NCBI RefSeq assembly: GCF_009720365.1
Contig: NZ_ML769312.1
Coordinates: 434,001-498,000, forward strand
Length of the DNA: 64,000 nucleotides
Source: Catellatospora paridis
Lineage (GTDB): Bacteria > Actinomycetota > Actinomycetes > Mycobacteriales > Micromonosporaceae
Direction of reading: 5' to 3'
Shown: positions 32,931 to 40,918 of the stretch, in pieces
Layout: every line of letters begins with the position of its first letter
Numbering within the stretch: position 1 is the first letter of the stretch
Notes under the pieces: generated by a model
Database searches by the model: none
What the model was told of the DNA's origin: nothing
Seen by the model: the letters and a program-made list of their open reading frames with translations, nothing else
Made by a program: the position numbers and the translations under genes

Positions 32931-33341
32931 ATGACCGAGACCAAGCCCAGCGTGCTGTTCGTGTGCGTGCACAACGCCGGCCGCTCCCAGATGGCCGCCG
33001 GGTGGCTGCGCCATCTCGCCGGTGACGCCGTCGAGGTCCGCTCGGCGGGCTCCGCGCCCGCGGACCGGATCAATCCCGTCGCCGTCGAGGCCATGCGTGA
33101 GGTCGGCATCGACATCACCGGCCAGACCCCGAAGATCCTCACCCCGGAGGACTCTGCGGCCTCCACCGTGGTCGTCACCATGGGCTGCGGCGACGTCTGC
33201 CCCTACTTCCCCGGCCAGCGCCACGAGGACTGGAAGCTCGACGATCCCGCCGGACAGGGCATCGACGCGGTGCGCCCGATCCGCGACGAGATCCGCGGCC
33301 GGGTCCAGGCACTCGTCGACGATCTGCTGCGCGGCGACTGA
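32931..33341 (+). CDS. arsC: Arsenate reductase, LMW-phosphatase type, probably mycothiol dependent
   Basis: 136 residues with the phosphatase-like P-loop CVHNAGRS (C12 to R18) and the arsenate-family stretch TMGCGDVCPYFPGQRHEDWK, then DPAGQGIDAVRPIRDEIRGRV. This group in actinobacteria (Corynebacterium ArsC1/ArsC2) joins arsenate to mycothiol and releases arsenite through mycoredoxin. AAGGAGAACCAGG precedes the ATG. It is the last gene of the rightward ars set, followed at once by a terminator hairpin. Mycothiol use is a family inference. Confidence 0.87.
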   Translation: MTETKPSVLFVCVHNAGRSQMAAGWLRHLAGDAVEVRSAGSAPADRINPVAVEAMREVGIDITGQTPKILTPEDSAASTVVVTMGCGDVCPYFPGQRHEDWKLDDPAGQGIDAVRPIRDEIRGRVQALVDDLLRGD

Positions 33342-33365
33342 CCGCGGCCCCTCCAGCGGCCGCGG
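33342..33365. terminator. Terminator after arsC
   Basis: Eight-base arms CCGCGGCC/GGCCGCGG with an eight-base loop begin directly after the arsC stop. The nearest downstream gene points the other way. Confidence 0.6.
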
Positions 33366-33420
33366 GCGGGCGATGTCGGGCTTCCGACGGCCCATCGACG
33401 CTGCCCAATTCAGGCAGGAA

Positions 33421-33975
33421 TCAGGCACGCCCGATCCGCGGTTGCCGACGATCGGTCAGCCGCAGCCCGACCCCGCGCACCGCGTCGATGGTGGCGCCGG
33501 TGCCGAGCTGGCGCAGCTTGTGCCGCAGCCGCTTGACCACGGACTGCACGTCGGACTTGCCGTCGAGGCCTTCGTCGCGCCATACCGTGCGGTGTAGTTC
33601 GGCGTAGCTCCAGACCCGGACCGGCTCGGTGGTCAGGCAGGTCAGCAGGTCGAGTTCGAGCCGGGTGAGGTCGACCTCGCGGTTGCGGCAGCGCGCCATG
33701 GCCCGGGTCGAGTCGATGACCAGGGAGGTGTCGACCGCCGCGGTCGGCGTCTCGGCCCGCTGCGGCGAGGGCGCGATCAGCCGGCGCAGCTCGTCGAGGT
33801 CGGCCACCAGTAGCAGTGGTGCGATGCCGTCGAGTTGCTCCGCGAGCCGGATCCGTTCATCCGCCGACGGTGCCACGGCTATCAGCAGCGGGAACGGCCC
33901 GCCGTCCGGATCGGACCCCGTCGCCGTTCTCGTGTCGTCCTCGGTCACCGTTACCGCCCGGGATCGATGGGGCAT
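33421..33975 (-). CDS. Winged-helix (OmpR/PhoB-type) regulator without a normal receiver domain, copy 1
   Basis: 184 residues. The C-terminal DNA-binding domain (about 85-180) matches the response-regulator winged helix: REVDLTRLELDLLTCLTTEP, VWSYAELHRTVW, SDVQSVVKRLRHKL and DAVRGVGLRLT. The N-terminal 75 residues (FPLLIAVAPSADERIRLAEQL) look like a shrunken receiver-like fold but lack the phospho-acceptor Asp pocket, so control by a kinase is unlikely. A second, clearly related gene lies at 40079-40591. It diverges from the large protease gene and may control it. Start uncertain; a TTG at 34014 would add 13 residues. Confidence 0.78.
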   Translation of the reverse strand: MPHRSRAVTVTEDDTRTATGSDPDGGPFPLLIAVAPSADERIRLAEQLDGIAPLLLVADLDELRRLIAPSPQRAETPTAAVDTSLVIDSTRAMARCRNREVDLTRLELDLLTCLTTEPVRVWSYAELHRTVWRDEGLDGKSDVQSVVKRLRHKLRQLGTGATIDAVRGVGLRLTDRRQPRIGRA

Positions 33976-34238
33976 GGTGCCCACTTTCGTCTTGGTCCTG
34001 ACAGTGATGGGCAAGTGCGCCGCTTACCCGGCAACCGTTAGCGACAAGTTGCTCACGTCAAGTTATTGATCGTCCTTTCTGCCCGATCATAGTGTCCAAA
34101 CGGGCAACCGGCGTGACCCGCGCGGTTTTGTTTGGTGGGCATGGAGGGGGTTCGTCGGTTCGCTGTGGCGCGACGGTTCCCCCTGCACCCTCACCGTGGC
34201 TCGTTTCACTCTGGGTCGTTCTGAGGGAGGTAGCACCG

Positions 34239-37200
34239 ATGTTCAGACGTCCACCATGGCGGCGGCGCGCAGCCAGATCACTGGTCAGCGCCGGAACGGC
34301 GATGATCCTCGCCGTGACAGGCGTGGCCGCGGCGGGCTCCGGCGCGCAGGCCGCGTCGGGGACCGGAACCGCTGTCGGCGACAAGATACGACCGGAGCTC
34401 GCCAAGCAGCTCCAGGCCAAGAGCGAGGGAGACTTCTGGATCCGGTTCACCGACCGGGCCGACCTCAGCAAGGCCAAGGACATCAAGGACTGGGCCCAGC
34501 GCGGCACCGCCGTTGTGGAAGCCCTACGCAAGACGGCCGAGCGGAGCCAGGCCAAGATCCGGGCGGACCTCGACGCCGCGGGCGTGAAGTACCAGACCTT
34601 CTGGGCGACCAACGCCATCAAGGTGAGCACCGGCTCGCTGGCCATGGTGCAGAAGTACGCCGCGCACGCCGAGGTCGAGGGCCTGTACGCCCCGATCGCC
34701 TACAAGATTCCCGAGACCACCAAGGGCACCGACGAGCAGACCGTCAACGCCCTCGAGTGGGGCATCGCGAACATCAACGCCGACGACGTCTGGTCCCAGT
34801 ACGGCGTCAAGGGCGAGGGCATCACCATCGCCAACATCGACACCGGGGTCCAGTTCGACCACCCGGCGCTGGTCGCCTCCTACCGCGGCAACAACGGCGA
34901 CGGCACGTTCGACCACAACTACAACTGGTTCAACGCGGCGGACACCTGTGACACGCCCTGCGACGACGACGGCCACGGCACGCACACCATGGGCACCATG
35001 GCGGGCGCGGACGGCGCGAACCAGATCGGCGTCGCCCCGGGCGTCAAGTGGATCGCGGCGAACGGCTGCTGCCCCAGCGACGCCGCGCTGGTCACCTCCG
35101 GTGAGTGGATGCTGGAGCCGACCGACCTCAACGGCCAGAACCCCAACGCCGCCAAGCGCCCGAACATCATCAACAACTCGTGGGGAAGCGAGTTGCCCTC
35201 CAACGACCCGTTCATGGAGGACGTGACGCTGGCCTGGGCCGCGTCGGGCATCTTCGGCACCTGGTCCAACGGCAACAACGGGTCCGCGTGCCAGACCAGC
35301 GGCTCGCCGGGCAGCCGGATCAGCAACTACTCGACCGGCGCGTACGACGTCAACAACAACATCGCCGGCTTCTCGTCCCGGGGCACCGGGCAGAACGGGG
35401 AGATCAAGCCGAACATCTCCGCGCCCGGCGTGAACGTGCGATCGAGCGTGCCAGGTGACGGTTATGCCAGCTTCAGCGGCACGTCCATGGCCGCACCGCA
35501 CCTCGCGGGCGCGATCGCGCTGCTGTGGTCGGCGGCTCCGGCCCTGGCCGGTGACATCGACGCGACGCGCGCGCTGCTCAACGGCGCGGCGATCGACAAG
35601 GCCGACAGCCAGTGCGGCGGCACCTCGGCCGACAACAACGTCTACGGCGAAGGCCGGCTGGACGCGCTGGTACTGCTCAACTCCGCCCCGATCGGCGACA
35701 CCGGCACCCTGGCCGGCACCGTCACCGACGCGTCCACCGGCACCCCTCTCGCCGGTGCGACGGTGACCATCACCGGATCGGTCGGCCGCGAGGTGACCAC
35801 CGGCGCGGACGGCAAGTTCTCCACCCTGCTCCCGGTCGGTGCCTACCAGGTCGCCGTGGCGGCGTTCGGGTACACCGGCGTGACGCGGTCGGCGACCCTC
35901 ACCGACGGCGCGACGACCACCGTCGACGTGGCACTGAGCCCGGTGCCCAGCGTCAACGTCAGCGGTTCGGTCACCGACGGTTCCGGGCACGGCTGGCCGC
36001 TGTACGCCAAGGTCACCGTGGAAGGCCCGTCGGGCGTCTACGACCACACCACCCCGGTCAACGGCCGCTACAGCGTGAAGCTGCCGGCCGGGGCGACGTA
36101 CAACCTGAAGGTCGAGACGCTGTACCCGGGCTACCAGACCGTGACCAGGCAGGTCGTGGTCGGTTCGGGCAACGTCACGGCGAACGTCTCCGTGCCGGTC
36201 GACGCCACCAAGTGCACCACGGCGCCCGGCTACACCTACGGCTCGGACGGCGAGTACGAGACCTTCGACGGCACGACCGTGCCGGCGGGCTGGTCCGTGG
36301 TGGACAACGCGGGCACCGGCCAGGTCTGGAAGTTCACCGACGACGGCAACCGCGGCAACCTCACCGGCGGCAGCGGCAACTTCGCGATGATCGACAGCGA
36401 CGACTACGGGATCGGCGGGGCGCAGGACAGCTCCCTGGTCAGCCCCGTGGTCAACCTGACGGCCGTCGCGGCTCCGGTCATCCGGTTCAACCAGGACTTC
36501 AACCAGCTCGGCTCCGACCGGGCCGACGTCGACTTGAGCCTCGACGGTGGAGCCACCTGGAGCAACGTGCTCCGGCAGGCGGCGGACTTCCGCGGGCCGC
36601 GCACGACCGAGATCGCGATCCCGCAGGCCGCGGGCAAGGCACAGGTCCAGGTCCGCTTCCACTACTACGACGCGTCGTACGAGTGGTGGTGGGAGGTCGA
36701 CAACGTGCTGATCGGCAGCCAGGTCCTCTGCGCTCCGGTCGACGGCGGCCTGGTGGTCGGCAACGTCCGCGACAAGAACGACAGCAGCTACGTCAACGGC
36801 GCGACCGTCGCCAGCGACGCCAAGCCGGCCGAGAAGGCCGTCACCGCGGCCACCCCGGACGACCCGGCGCTGGAGGACGGCTTCTACTGGCTGTTCTCGT
36901 CGCTGACCGGCACCCACCCGTTCACCGCGCGGGCCGGCAACTACGTCAGCCTGACCAAGCAGGTCGACGTGCAGCCCGACTGGGCGACCGCGGCGAACTA
37001 CGCGCTCGCGGCAGGCCAGCTGAAGGTGTCCCCGGCCGCGGTCAGCGCGACGGTCCAGATGCCCACCGGCAAGGCGGCCAAGACGTTCACGGTGACCAAC
37101 ACCGGCGGGGCGCCGGTCGAGGTCGAGTTCAGCGAGCGCGAGGGCGGGTTCGAACTGCTGCGGGCCGACGGGTCGCGTACCACCAAGCAGGAGGTCCTCG

Positions 37201-38645
37201 GCAGTGCCGGGGCGCCTGAGCAGCGGCTCGACGCGCCGACGTCGTTCGCCGCGAACGCGGCGTCCGGCAAGTCGGCGAACGCGGCGTCCCCTGCGGTCGG
37301 CCCCCAGGCCGAACCGTGGACGGACATCGCCGACTACCCGGCCAACGTGATGGACAACCGGGTGGTGACCCTCGACGGCAAGGTCTACTCGATCGCGGGC
37401 GGCAACGGGTCGGCTTCTTCGACGAAGAACTTCGTCTACGACCCGGTCGCCCAGACCTGGACGGCGATCGCCGATCTGCCCGGGGCCCGCAACGCCATGA
37501 CCGTCGGCGTCGTCGGCGGGAAGATCATCGCGACCGGCGGCTGGGGTGCCTCCGGCCCCGATGCCGGCACCTGGTCCTACGACCCGGCGGCGAACACCTG
37601 GACGGCGAAGGCCGCCAACCCCGCGCCGCGGTCCGCGGCCGGGCAGGCGGTCGCCGACGGCAAGCTGTACGCCATCGGCGGCTGCACCACCGCCGCCTGC
37701 ACCCCGATGTCGAACGACGTGGTCCGCTACGACCCCGCCACCGACACCTGGACGGCCGTGGCCGACTACCCGAAGTCGGTGGCGTTCGTCTCCTGCGGCG
37801 GGATCGACGGCACGGTCTACTGCACCGGCGGCAACGACGGAACCGCCGCGCAGAAGGCCGGCTACGCCTACGACCCGGGCGCCGACGCGTGGACGCCCAT
37901 CGCCGACGCGCCGACCGACAACTGGGCCAGCTCCTTCGCCGTCGCCAGCGGAAAGCTGCTGGTCGTCGGCGGGTCGCAGGGTGGGGCCATCACGAACGCG
38001 GGCTTCGCCTACGACCCGGCCCTCAACTCGTGGTCCAACCTGCCCAACGCCAACACCGCGCGCTACCGCGGCGGCGCGGCGTGCGGCTTCTACAAGATCG
38101 GCGGTTCGTCGGGCAACTTCAGCGCGATGCCCGACAGCGAGGTGCTGCCGGGTCTGGAAGGTTGCGCCGAGGCGGCCGCCGACGTCAGCTGGCTGACGCT
38201 CGACAAGACCGCCGTCACGCTGGCGCCGGGCGCGAAGGTCGTCGTCACCGTCACCATGACGGCGAACGTGGACCAGCCGGGCACCTACACCGCCTCGGTC
38301 GGCATCAAGGAGAACACGCCGTACTCGGTGTCGCCGGTGGCCGTCACGATGACCGTGACACCGCCGAAGACCTGGGGCAAGCTGCTGGGCACCGTCACCG
38401 GGACCAGCTGCCAGGGCGTGGGCTCGCCGATCGTCGGCGCGGTGGTCCAGGTCGACTCGTGGGCGAACTCGTGGACCTTCGCCACCGACGCCCAGGGCAA
38501 GTACGCCTACTGGATGGACCGCCGCAACAACCCGCTGACGCTGATCGTCGCCAAGGACGGCTGGAAGCCCCAGACCCGTCAGACGAGGATCAACACCAGC
38601 ACACCCACGGTGGAGGACTTCGCGTTGTCTCCCATCCGGTGTTGA
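34239..38645 (+). CDS. Secreted subtilisin-family (S8) protease with kelch-like and carboxypeptidase-regulatory-like domains
   Basis: 1468 residues. Signal peptide about 1-38 (RRPPWRRRAARSL, then GAQA). Then a propeptide-like region to about 165. The S8 domain has Asp 201 (NIDTGVQ), His 246 (GHGTHTMG) and Ser 416 (GTSMAAPHLAG), plus NNSWGS. Two carboxypeptidase-regulatory-like beta domains follow (about 485-655), then a galactose-binding-type jelly roll (about 665-830), a kelch propeller of about five or six repeats (about 1026-1305, WTAIADLP, YDPATDTW), an Ig-like stretch and a last regulatory-like domain. It should be a large extracellular protease that binds a matrix. GGGAGG sets the ATG; the gene is framed by twin winged-helix regulators. 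Confidence 0.9.
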   Translation: MFRRPPWRRRAARSLVSAGTAMILAVTGVAAAGSGAQAASGTGTAVGDKIRPELAKQLQAKSEGDFWIRFTDRADLSKAKDIKDWAQRGTAVVEALRKTAERSQAKIRADLDAAGVKYQTFWATNAIKVSTGSLAMVQKYAAHAEVEGLYAPIAYKIPETTKGTDEQTVNALEWGIANINADDVWSQYGVKGEGITIANIDTGVQFDHPALVASYRGNNGDGTFDHNYNWFNAADTCDTPCDDDGHGTHTMGTMAGADGANQIGVAPGVKWIAANGCCPSDAALVTSGEWMLEPTDLNGQNPNAAKRPNIINNSWGSELPSNDPFMEDVTLAWAASGIFGTWSNGNNGSACQTSGSPGSRISNYSTGAYDVNNNIAGFSSRGTGQNGEIKPNISAPGVNVRSSVPGDGYASFSGTSMAAPHLAGAIALLWSAAPALAGDIDATRALLNGAAIDKADSQCGGTSADNNVYGEGRLDALVLLNSAPIGDTGTLAGTVTDASTGTPLAGATVTITGSVGREVTTGADGKFSTLLPVGAYQVAVAAFGYTGVTRSATLTDGATTTVDVALSPVPSVNVSGSVTDGSGHGWPLYAKVTVEGPSGVYDHTTPVNGRYSVKLPAGATYNLKVETLYPGYQTVTRQVVVGSGNVTANVSVPVDATKCTTAPGYTYGSDGEYETFDGTTVPAGWSVVDNAGTGQVWKFTDDGNRGNLTGGSGNFAMIDSDDYGIGGAQDSSLVSPVVNLTAVAAPVIRFNQDFNQLGSDRADVDLSLDGGATWSNVLRQAADFRGPRTTEIAIPQAAGKAQVQVRFHYYDASYEWWWEVDNVLIGSQVLCAPVDGGLVVGNVRDKNDSSYVNGATVASDAKPAEKAVTAATPDDPALEDGFYWLFSSLTGTHPFTARAGNYVSLTKQVDVQPDWATAANYALAAGQLKVSPAAVSATVQMPTGKAAKTFTVTNTGGAPVEVEFSEREGGFELLRADGSRTTKQEVLGSAGAPEQRLDAPTSFAANAASGKSANAASPAVGPQAEPWTDIADYPANVMDNRVVTLDGKVYSIAGGNGSASSTKNFVYDPVAQTWTAIADLPGARNAMTVGVVGGKIIATGGWGASGPDAGTWSYDPAANTWTAKAANPAPRSAAGQAVADGKLYAIGGCTTAACTPMSNDVVRYDPATDTWTAVADYPKSVAFVSCGGIDGTVYCTGGNDGTAAQKAGYAYDPGADAWTPIADAPTDNWASSFAVASGKLLVVGGSQGGAITNAGFAYDPALNSWSNLPNANTARYRGGAACGFYKIGGSSGNFSAMPDSEVLPGLEGCAEAAADVSWLTLDKTAVTLAPGAKVVVTVTMTANVDQPGTYTASVGIKENTPYSVSPVAVTMTVTPPKTWGKLLGTVTGTSCQGVGSPIVGAVVQVDSWANSWTFATDAQGKYAYWMDRRNNPLTLIVAKDGWKPQTRQTRINTSTPTVEDFALSPIRC

Positions 38646-38663
38646 CGGCTGACCGCTAACTGA

Positions 38664-38698
38664 TCCGGCCCGCCTGGTCGCCGACCAGGCGGGCCGGA
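38664..38698. terminator. Bidirectional terminator after the protease gene
   Basis: Perfect 16-base arms (inner part CGCCTGGTC/GACCAGGCG) enclose a GCC loop, 18 bases after the protease stop and 25 before the stop of the convergent membrane gene. It can act on both strands. Confidence 0.75.
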
Positions 38699-38723
38699 CC
38701 ATGTCCGGGAGGCCTGCAGCCTC

Positions 38724-39701
38724 TCATCGCCCCGCCGCAGCCGGACCGGACACGGGCTCCGACGCGGCCGCCGCCGGCGACCGGCGGCGCGCCGTGGCGA
38801 ACGCGTACGCCAGCAGGTACGGGGTGAACGCCAAGTACAGGTATGGGCTCAGGTCGACCAGGTCCCCGACATACCACATGTCTTCCTGCGACGGTCCTAT
38901 GCCTACGAGCGGACCCAGATAGAGCAGCGGCAGCCAGAGCACCGCCCAGGCCCGGGAGACTCCGGGCTCGAAGCCGCCCTCGATGACGACGTAGTGGGCG
39001 GGAGTGTGATTCAGGACGGTGAACACCACTCCCAGGTCCGCCACCACGAACGCGCCCATCAGGCCCACGCACCAGGCCAGCCGTAGGTGTCCGAGGGCGG
39101 CGGCCCGAGCGGCGAGCCAGAGCACACCCACCATGCCCGCGGACCACAGCACCAGTTCGGGCAGGACCCGCCACAACTTGTCGCTCTGCATGAAGGTGGC
39201 GATGAACAGCGCGACGGTGATGCCGCACGGCACGACGAGCCCGACCGCCAGTGGCAGCGGCCCGGCCGGCACGCCCCACCTGGCCAGCCGCGCGGCGAGC
39301 AGGGCCAACAGCACCGCGAAGAAGGCGACGAACACGGTGGCCGTGATCTCCTGTAGATAGAACGCCAGGTCGGGGCGCGAGTGCAGCAGCGAGCCGTTCA
39401 CGGTGAGGCTCATCAGCCAAAGCCCGAGACCGGCGGCAACGGTCGCGGCCAGTGGCGCGAGGAGGAGGAAGGCCGCGGTGCGCAGGACGGGGCCGGTCAT
39501 CGTGCTCCGATCGAGGACAGGGTCGGCGGCGGGGCGGGACAGGGCGAGGCTGGCCGCGTACGCCAGCATCGGGGCGGTTCGGCCCCGCTCGGCCAGGACA
39601 TGCAGCTCGGCCTGCCACTCGCGGTGCAGGTCGGCGCGGATCGCGGCGGGCCAGCGCCGGGCGGCGACCCGCAACAGCACCGCGCACAGCCTGGTCACCA
39701 T
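38724..39701 (-). CDS. Multi-pass membrane protein paired with PadR (copy 1)
   Basis: 325 residues. A cytoplasmic N-terminal helix pair (RAADLHREWQAEL-like: AAIRADLHREWQAELHVLAERGR) is followed by about seven or eight membrane segments from residue 72 on. No transport or catalytic motif is visible. It overlaps the PadR gene by seven bases, so the regulator and membrane protein are co-translated, an arrangement widely seen in actinobacteria where PadR controls a membrane partner. A second such pair is at 57633-59377, but the membrane parts are not obviously alike. Function unknown. Confidence 0.75.
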   Translation of the reverse strand: MVTRLCAVLLRVAARRWPAAIRADLHREWQAELHVLAERGRTAPMLAYAASLALSRPAADPVLDRSTMTGPVLRTAAFLLLAPLAATVAAGLGLWLMSLTVNGSLLHSRPDLAFYLQEITATVFVAFFAVLLALLAARLARWGVPAGPLPLAVGLVVPCGITVALFIATFMQSDKLWRVLPELVLWSAGMVGVLWLAARAAALGHLRLAWCVGLMGAFVVADLGVVFTVLNHTPAHYVVIEGGFEPGVSRAWAVLWLPLLYLGPLVGIGPSQEDMWYVGDLVDLSPYLYLAFTPYLLAYAFATARRRSPAAAASEPVSGPAAAGR

Positions 39702-40018
39702 GCGGGCCTCGCCTGGCCGCGGCCAGGTTCGGTGTTCGGCTGGGTGGCGGCGTGCAACTCGGCGAGAGCATGGCGCCCGTCGGTGACGCCCTGCGGGGTG
39801 AGCCGGTAGTAGCGGCGCGCCGGGCGACCTTCGGCGGCGGGGTCGATCTGCTCCCAGTGCGCGGCGACCCAGCCCGCCTGCTGCAGCCGTTGCAGCACCG
39901 GGTAGAGCGTGCCGCTCGGCAGTTCGGTGGCCTTCATCAGGTCGAGGCCGTAGCGCTCGGCGTCAGGGTCGGCCAGCAGAGCGGCGACGACTTTCGCCAC
40001 GGGAACGGTGAGACGCAT
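39695..40018 (-). CDS. PadR-family transcriptional regulator (copy 1)
   Basis: 107 residues: the short PadR form with winged helix VAKVVAALLADPDAERYGLDLMKATELPSGTLYPVLQRLQQAGWV, wing EGRPARRYYRLTPQG and a brief C-terminal dimer helix. It should repress its own operon by binding the palindrome that touches its start codon. No ribosome site precedes the ATG, while a promoter sits six bases before it, so its mRNA is probably leaderless. Confidence 0.88.
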   Translation of the reverse strand: MRLTVPVAKVVAALLADPDAERYGLDLMKATELPSGTLYPVLQRLQQAGWVAAHWEQIDPAAEGRPARRYYRLTPQGVTDGRHALAELHAATQPNTEPGRGQARPAW

Positions 40019-40054
40019 GAATGCATTCTCTGTCCATTAACTACATAGGGTCAA
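40019..40054 (-). promoter_or_regulatory. Leaderless promoter and operator of the first padR
   Basis: On the minus strand TTGACC (40054-40049), 18 bases, then GAGAAT (40030-40025) and six bases to the ATG, so transcription should begin at or next to the start codon. The perfect ten-base palindrome GAATGCATTC (40019-40028) overlaps the -10 and is the likely PadR site. Confidence 0.6.
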
Positions 40055-40078
40055 GCCTGTGCGAACCGCGGACGGCGA

Positions 40079-40591
40079 TCAGGCTGCGGCGAGCCGGAAA
40101 CCCACGCCGCGGACCGCGTGGACCGTCACCGGGGCGTTCAGCCGGGCGAGTTTGCGCCGCACCCGCCGTACCACCGAGTGCATGTCGGAGCCGCGGCCGA
40201 GGTGCTTGTTGCCCCATACCTCGAGGTGCAGCCGCTCGTAGGTCCAGACCTGGCCGGGCGTCTCGGTCAGGCAGATCAGGAAGTCGTGTTCCAGGCGGGT
40301 CAGATCGACCTCCCGTCCGCGCCAGCGCAGCATCCGCCGGTCGGAGTCGACGGCCAGATCGGCCGAGGGCGTCGTGGCGGGCTCCGCGGTGCGCACCGGC
40401 GCGGGTTGCACCGGGGGAGGGGGCGTGGCGGCGGCGGGCGGGCCGGCCACGCCGAGGAATTCGCGGGCCTGCTCGACGCTGGACACGATCAGCAGGGCCG
40501 GGCTGCCGCCGAGCGTGCGAGCCAGGTGGCGGCGTTCCGCAGGCGAGGACGCGATGCCGATGACCAGCGAGGCGACCGGAATTCCCCGCAT
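40079..40591 (-). CDS. Winged-helix (OmpR/PhoB-type) regulator without a normal receiver domain, copy 2
   Basis: 170 residues. The C-terminal winged helix (about 78-168) closely follows copy 1: REVDLTRLEHDFLICLTETPG, VWTYERLHLEVWG, SDMHSVVRRVRRKL and HAVRGVGFRL. A Pro-rich linker (about 52-70) joins it to an N-terminal half with VASLVIGIASSPAERRHLARTL, which keeps the receiver-like start but lacks the Asp pocket. GGAGGGG about nine bases upstream sets the ATG; an upstream in-frame start is less likely. It diverges from the HelD-family gene. Signal and targets unknown. Confidence 0.78.
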   Translation of the reverse strand: MRGIPVASLVIGIASSPAERRHLARTLGGSPALLIVSSVEQAREFLGVAGPPAAATPPPPVQPAPVRTAEPATTPSADLAVDSDRRMLRWRGREVDLTRLEHDFLICLTETPGQVWTYERLHLEVWGNKHLGRGSDMHSVVRRVRRKLARLNAPVTVHAVRGVGFRLAAA

Positions 40592-40765
40592 CTGCCCACC
40601 CCTCCGGTTCTCCGTGATTGCGCGTGATTTCCATACCGCCGACCGAAAGATCCGCAATCGGTGCCCTGACCTTAGCGGCAGAGCCCCGTGATGGAAATAT
40701 TCACCGCCATGATTCTCGGTGAAAGGCGTGGTGAAGGTCCGGGTCGCGGCACCGGGTACAGCGAA

Positions 40766-40800
40766 CGGGAGGTGTGCAAGCCCTCGGCTTGTCCCTCCCG
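40766..40800 (+). other. Two-tier hairpin upstream of the HelD-family gene
   Basis: Outer arms CGGGAGG/CCTCCCG, a small internal loop, and inner arms CAAGCC/GGCTTG around CTC. It lies about 120 bases before the HelD-family start. It could be a structured leader or an operator-like inverted repeat. I see no gene in the remaining parts of the 327-base gap 40592-40918. Confidence 0.45.
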
Positions 40801-40918
40801 CGGTTTCAGTCTAACGGACGGACCCCCCGTGTCGAATCGGCCCGAATGACGATCTTTGTGCGCTGAGACGCACATATGCTCGTCACTCAACCCCATTCGC
40901 CACTCACCGGGGAGCACT

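Noticed and set aside
34092-34238. Upstream extension of the subtilisin frame
   Set aside because: The added residues precede a perfect Arg-rich signal peptide, and GGGAGG marks the ATG at 34239.
34524-38702. A 1392-codon minus-strand frame opposite the subtilisin gene
   Set aside because: Low-complexity V/R/D/G composition and no motif; a shadow of the protease gene.
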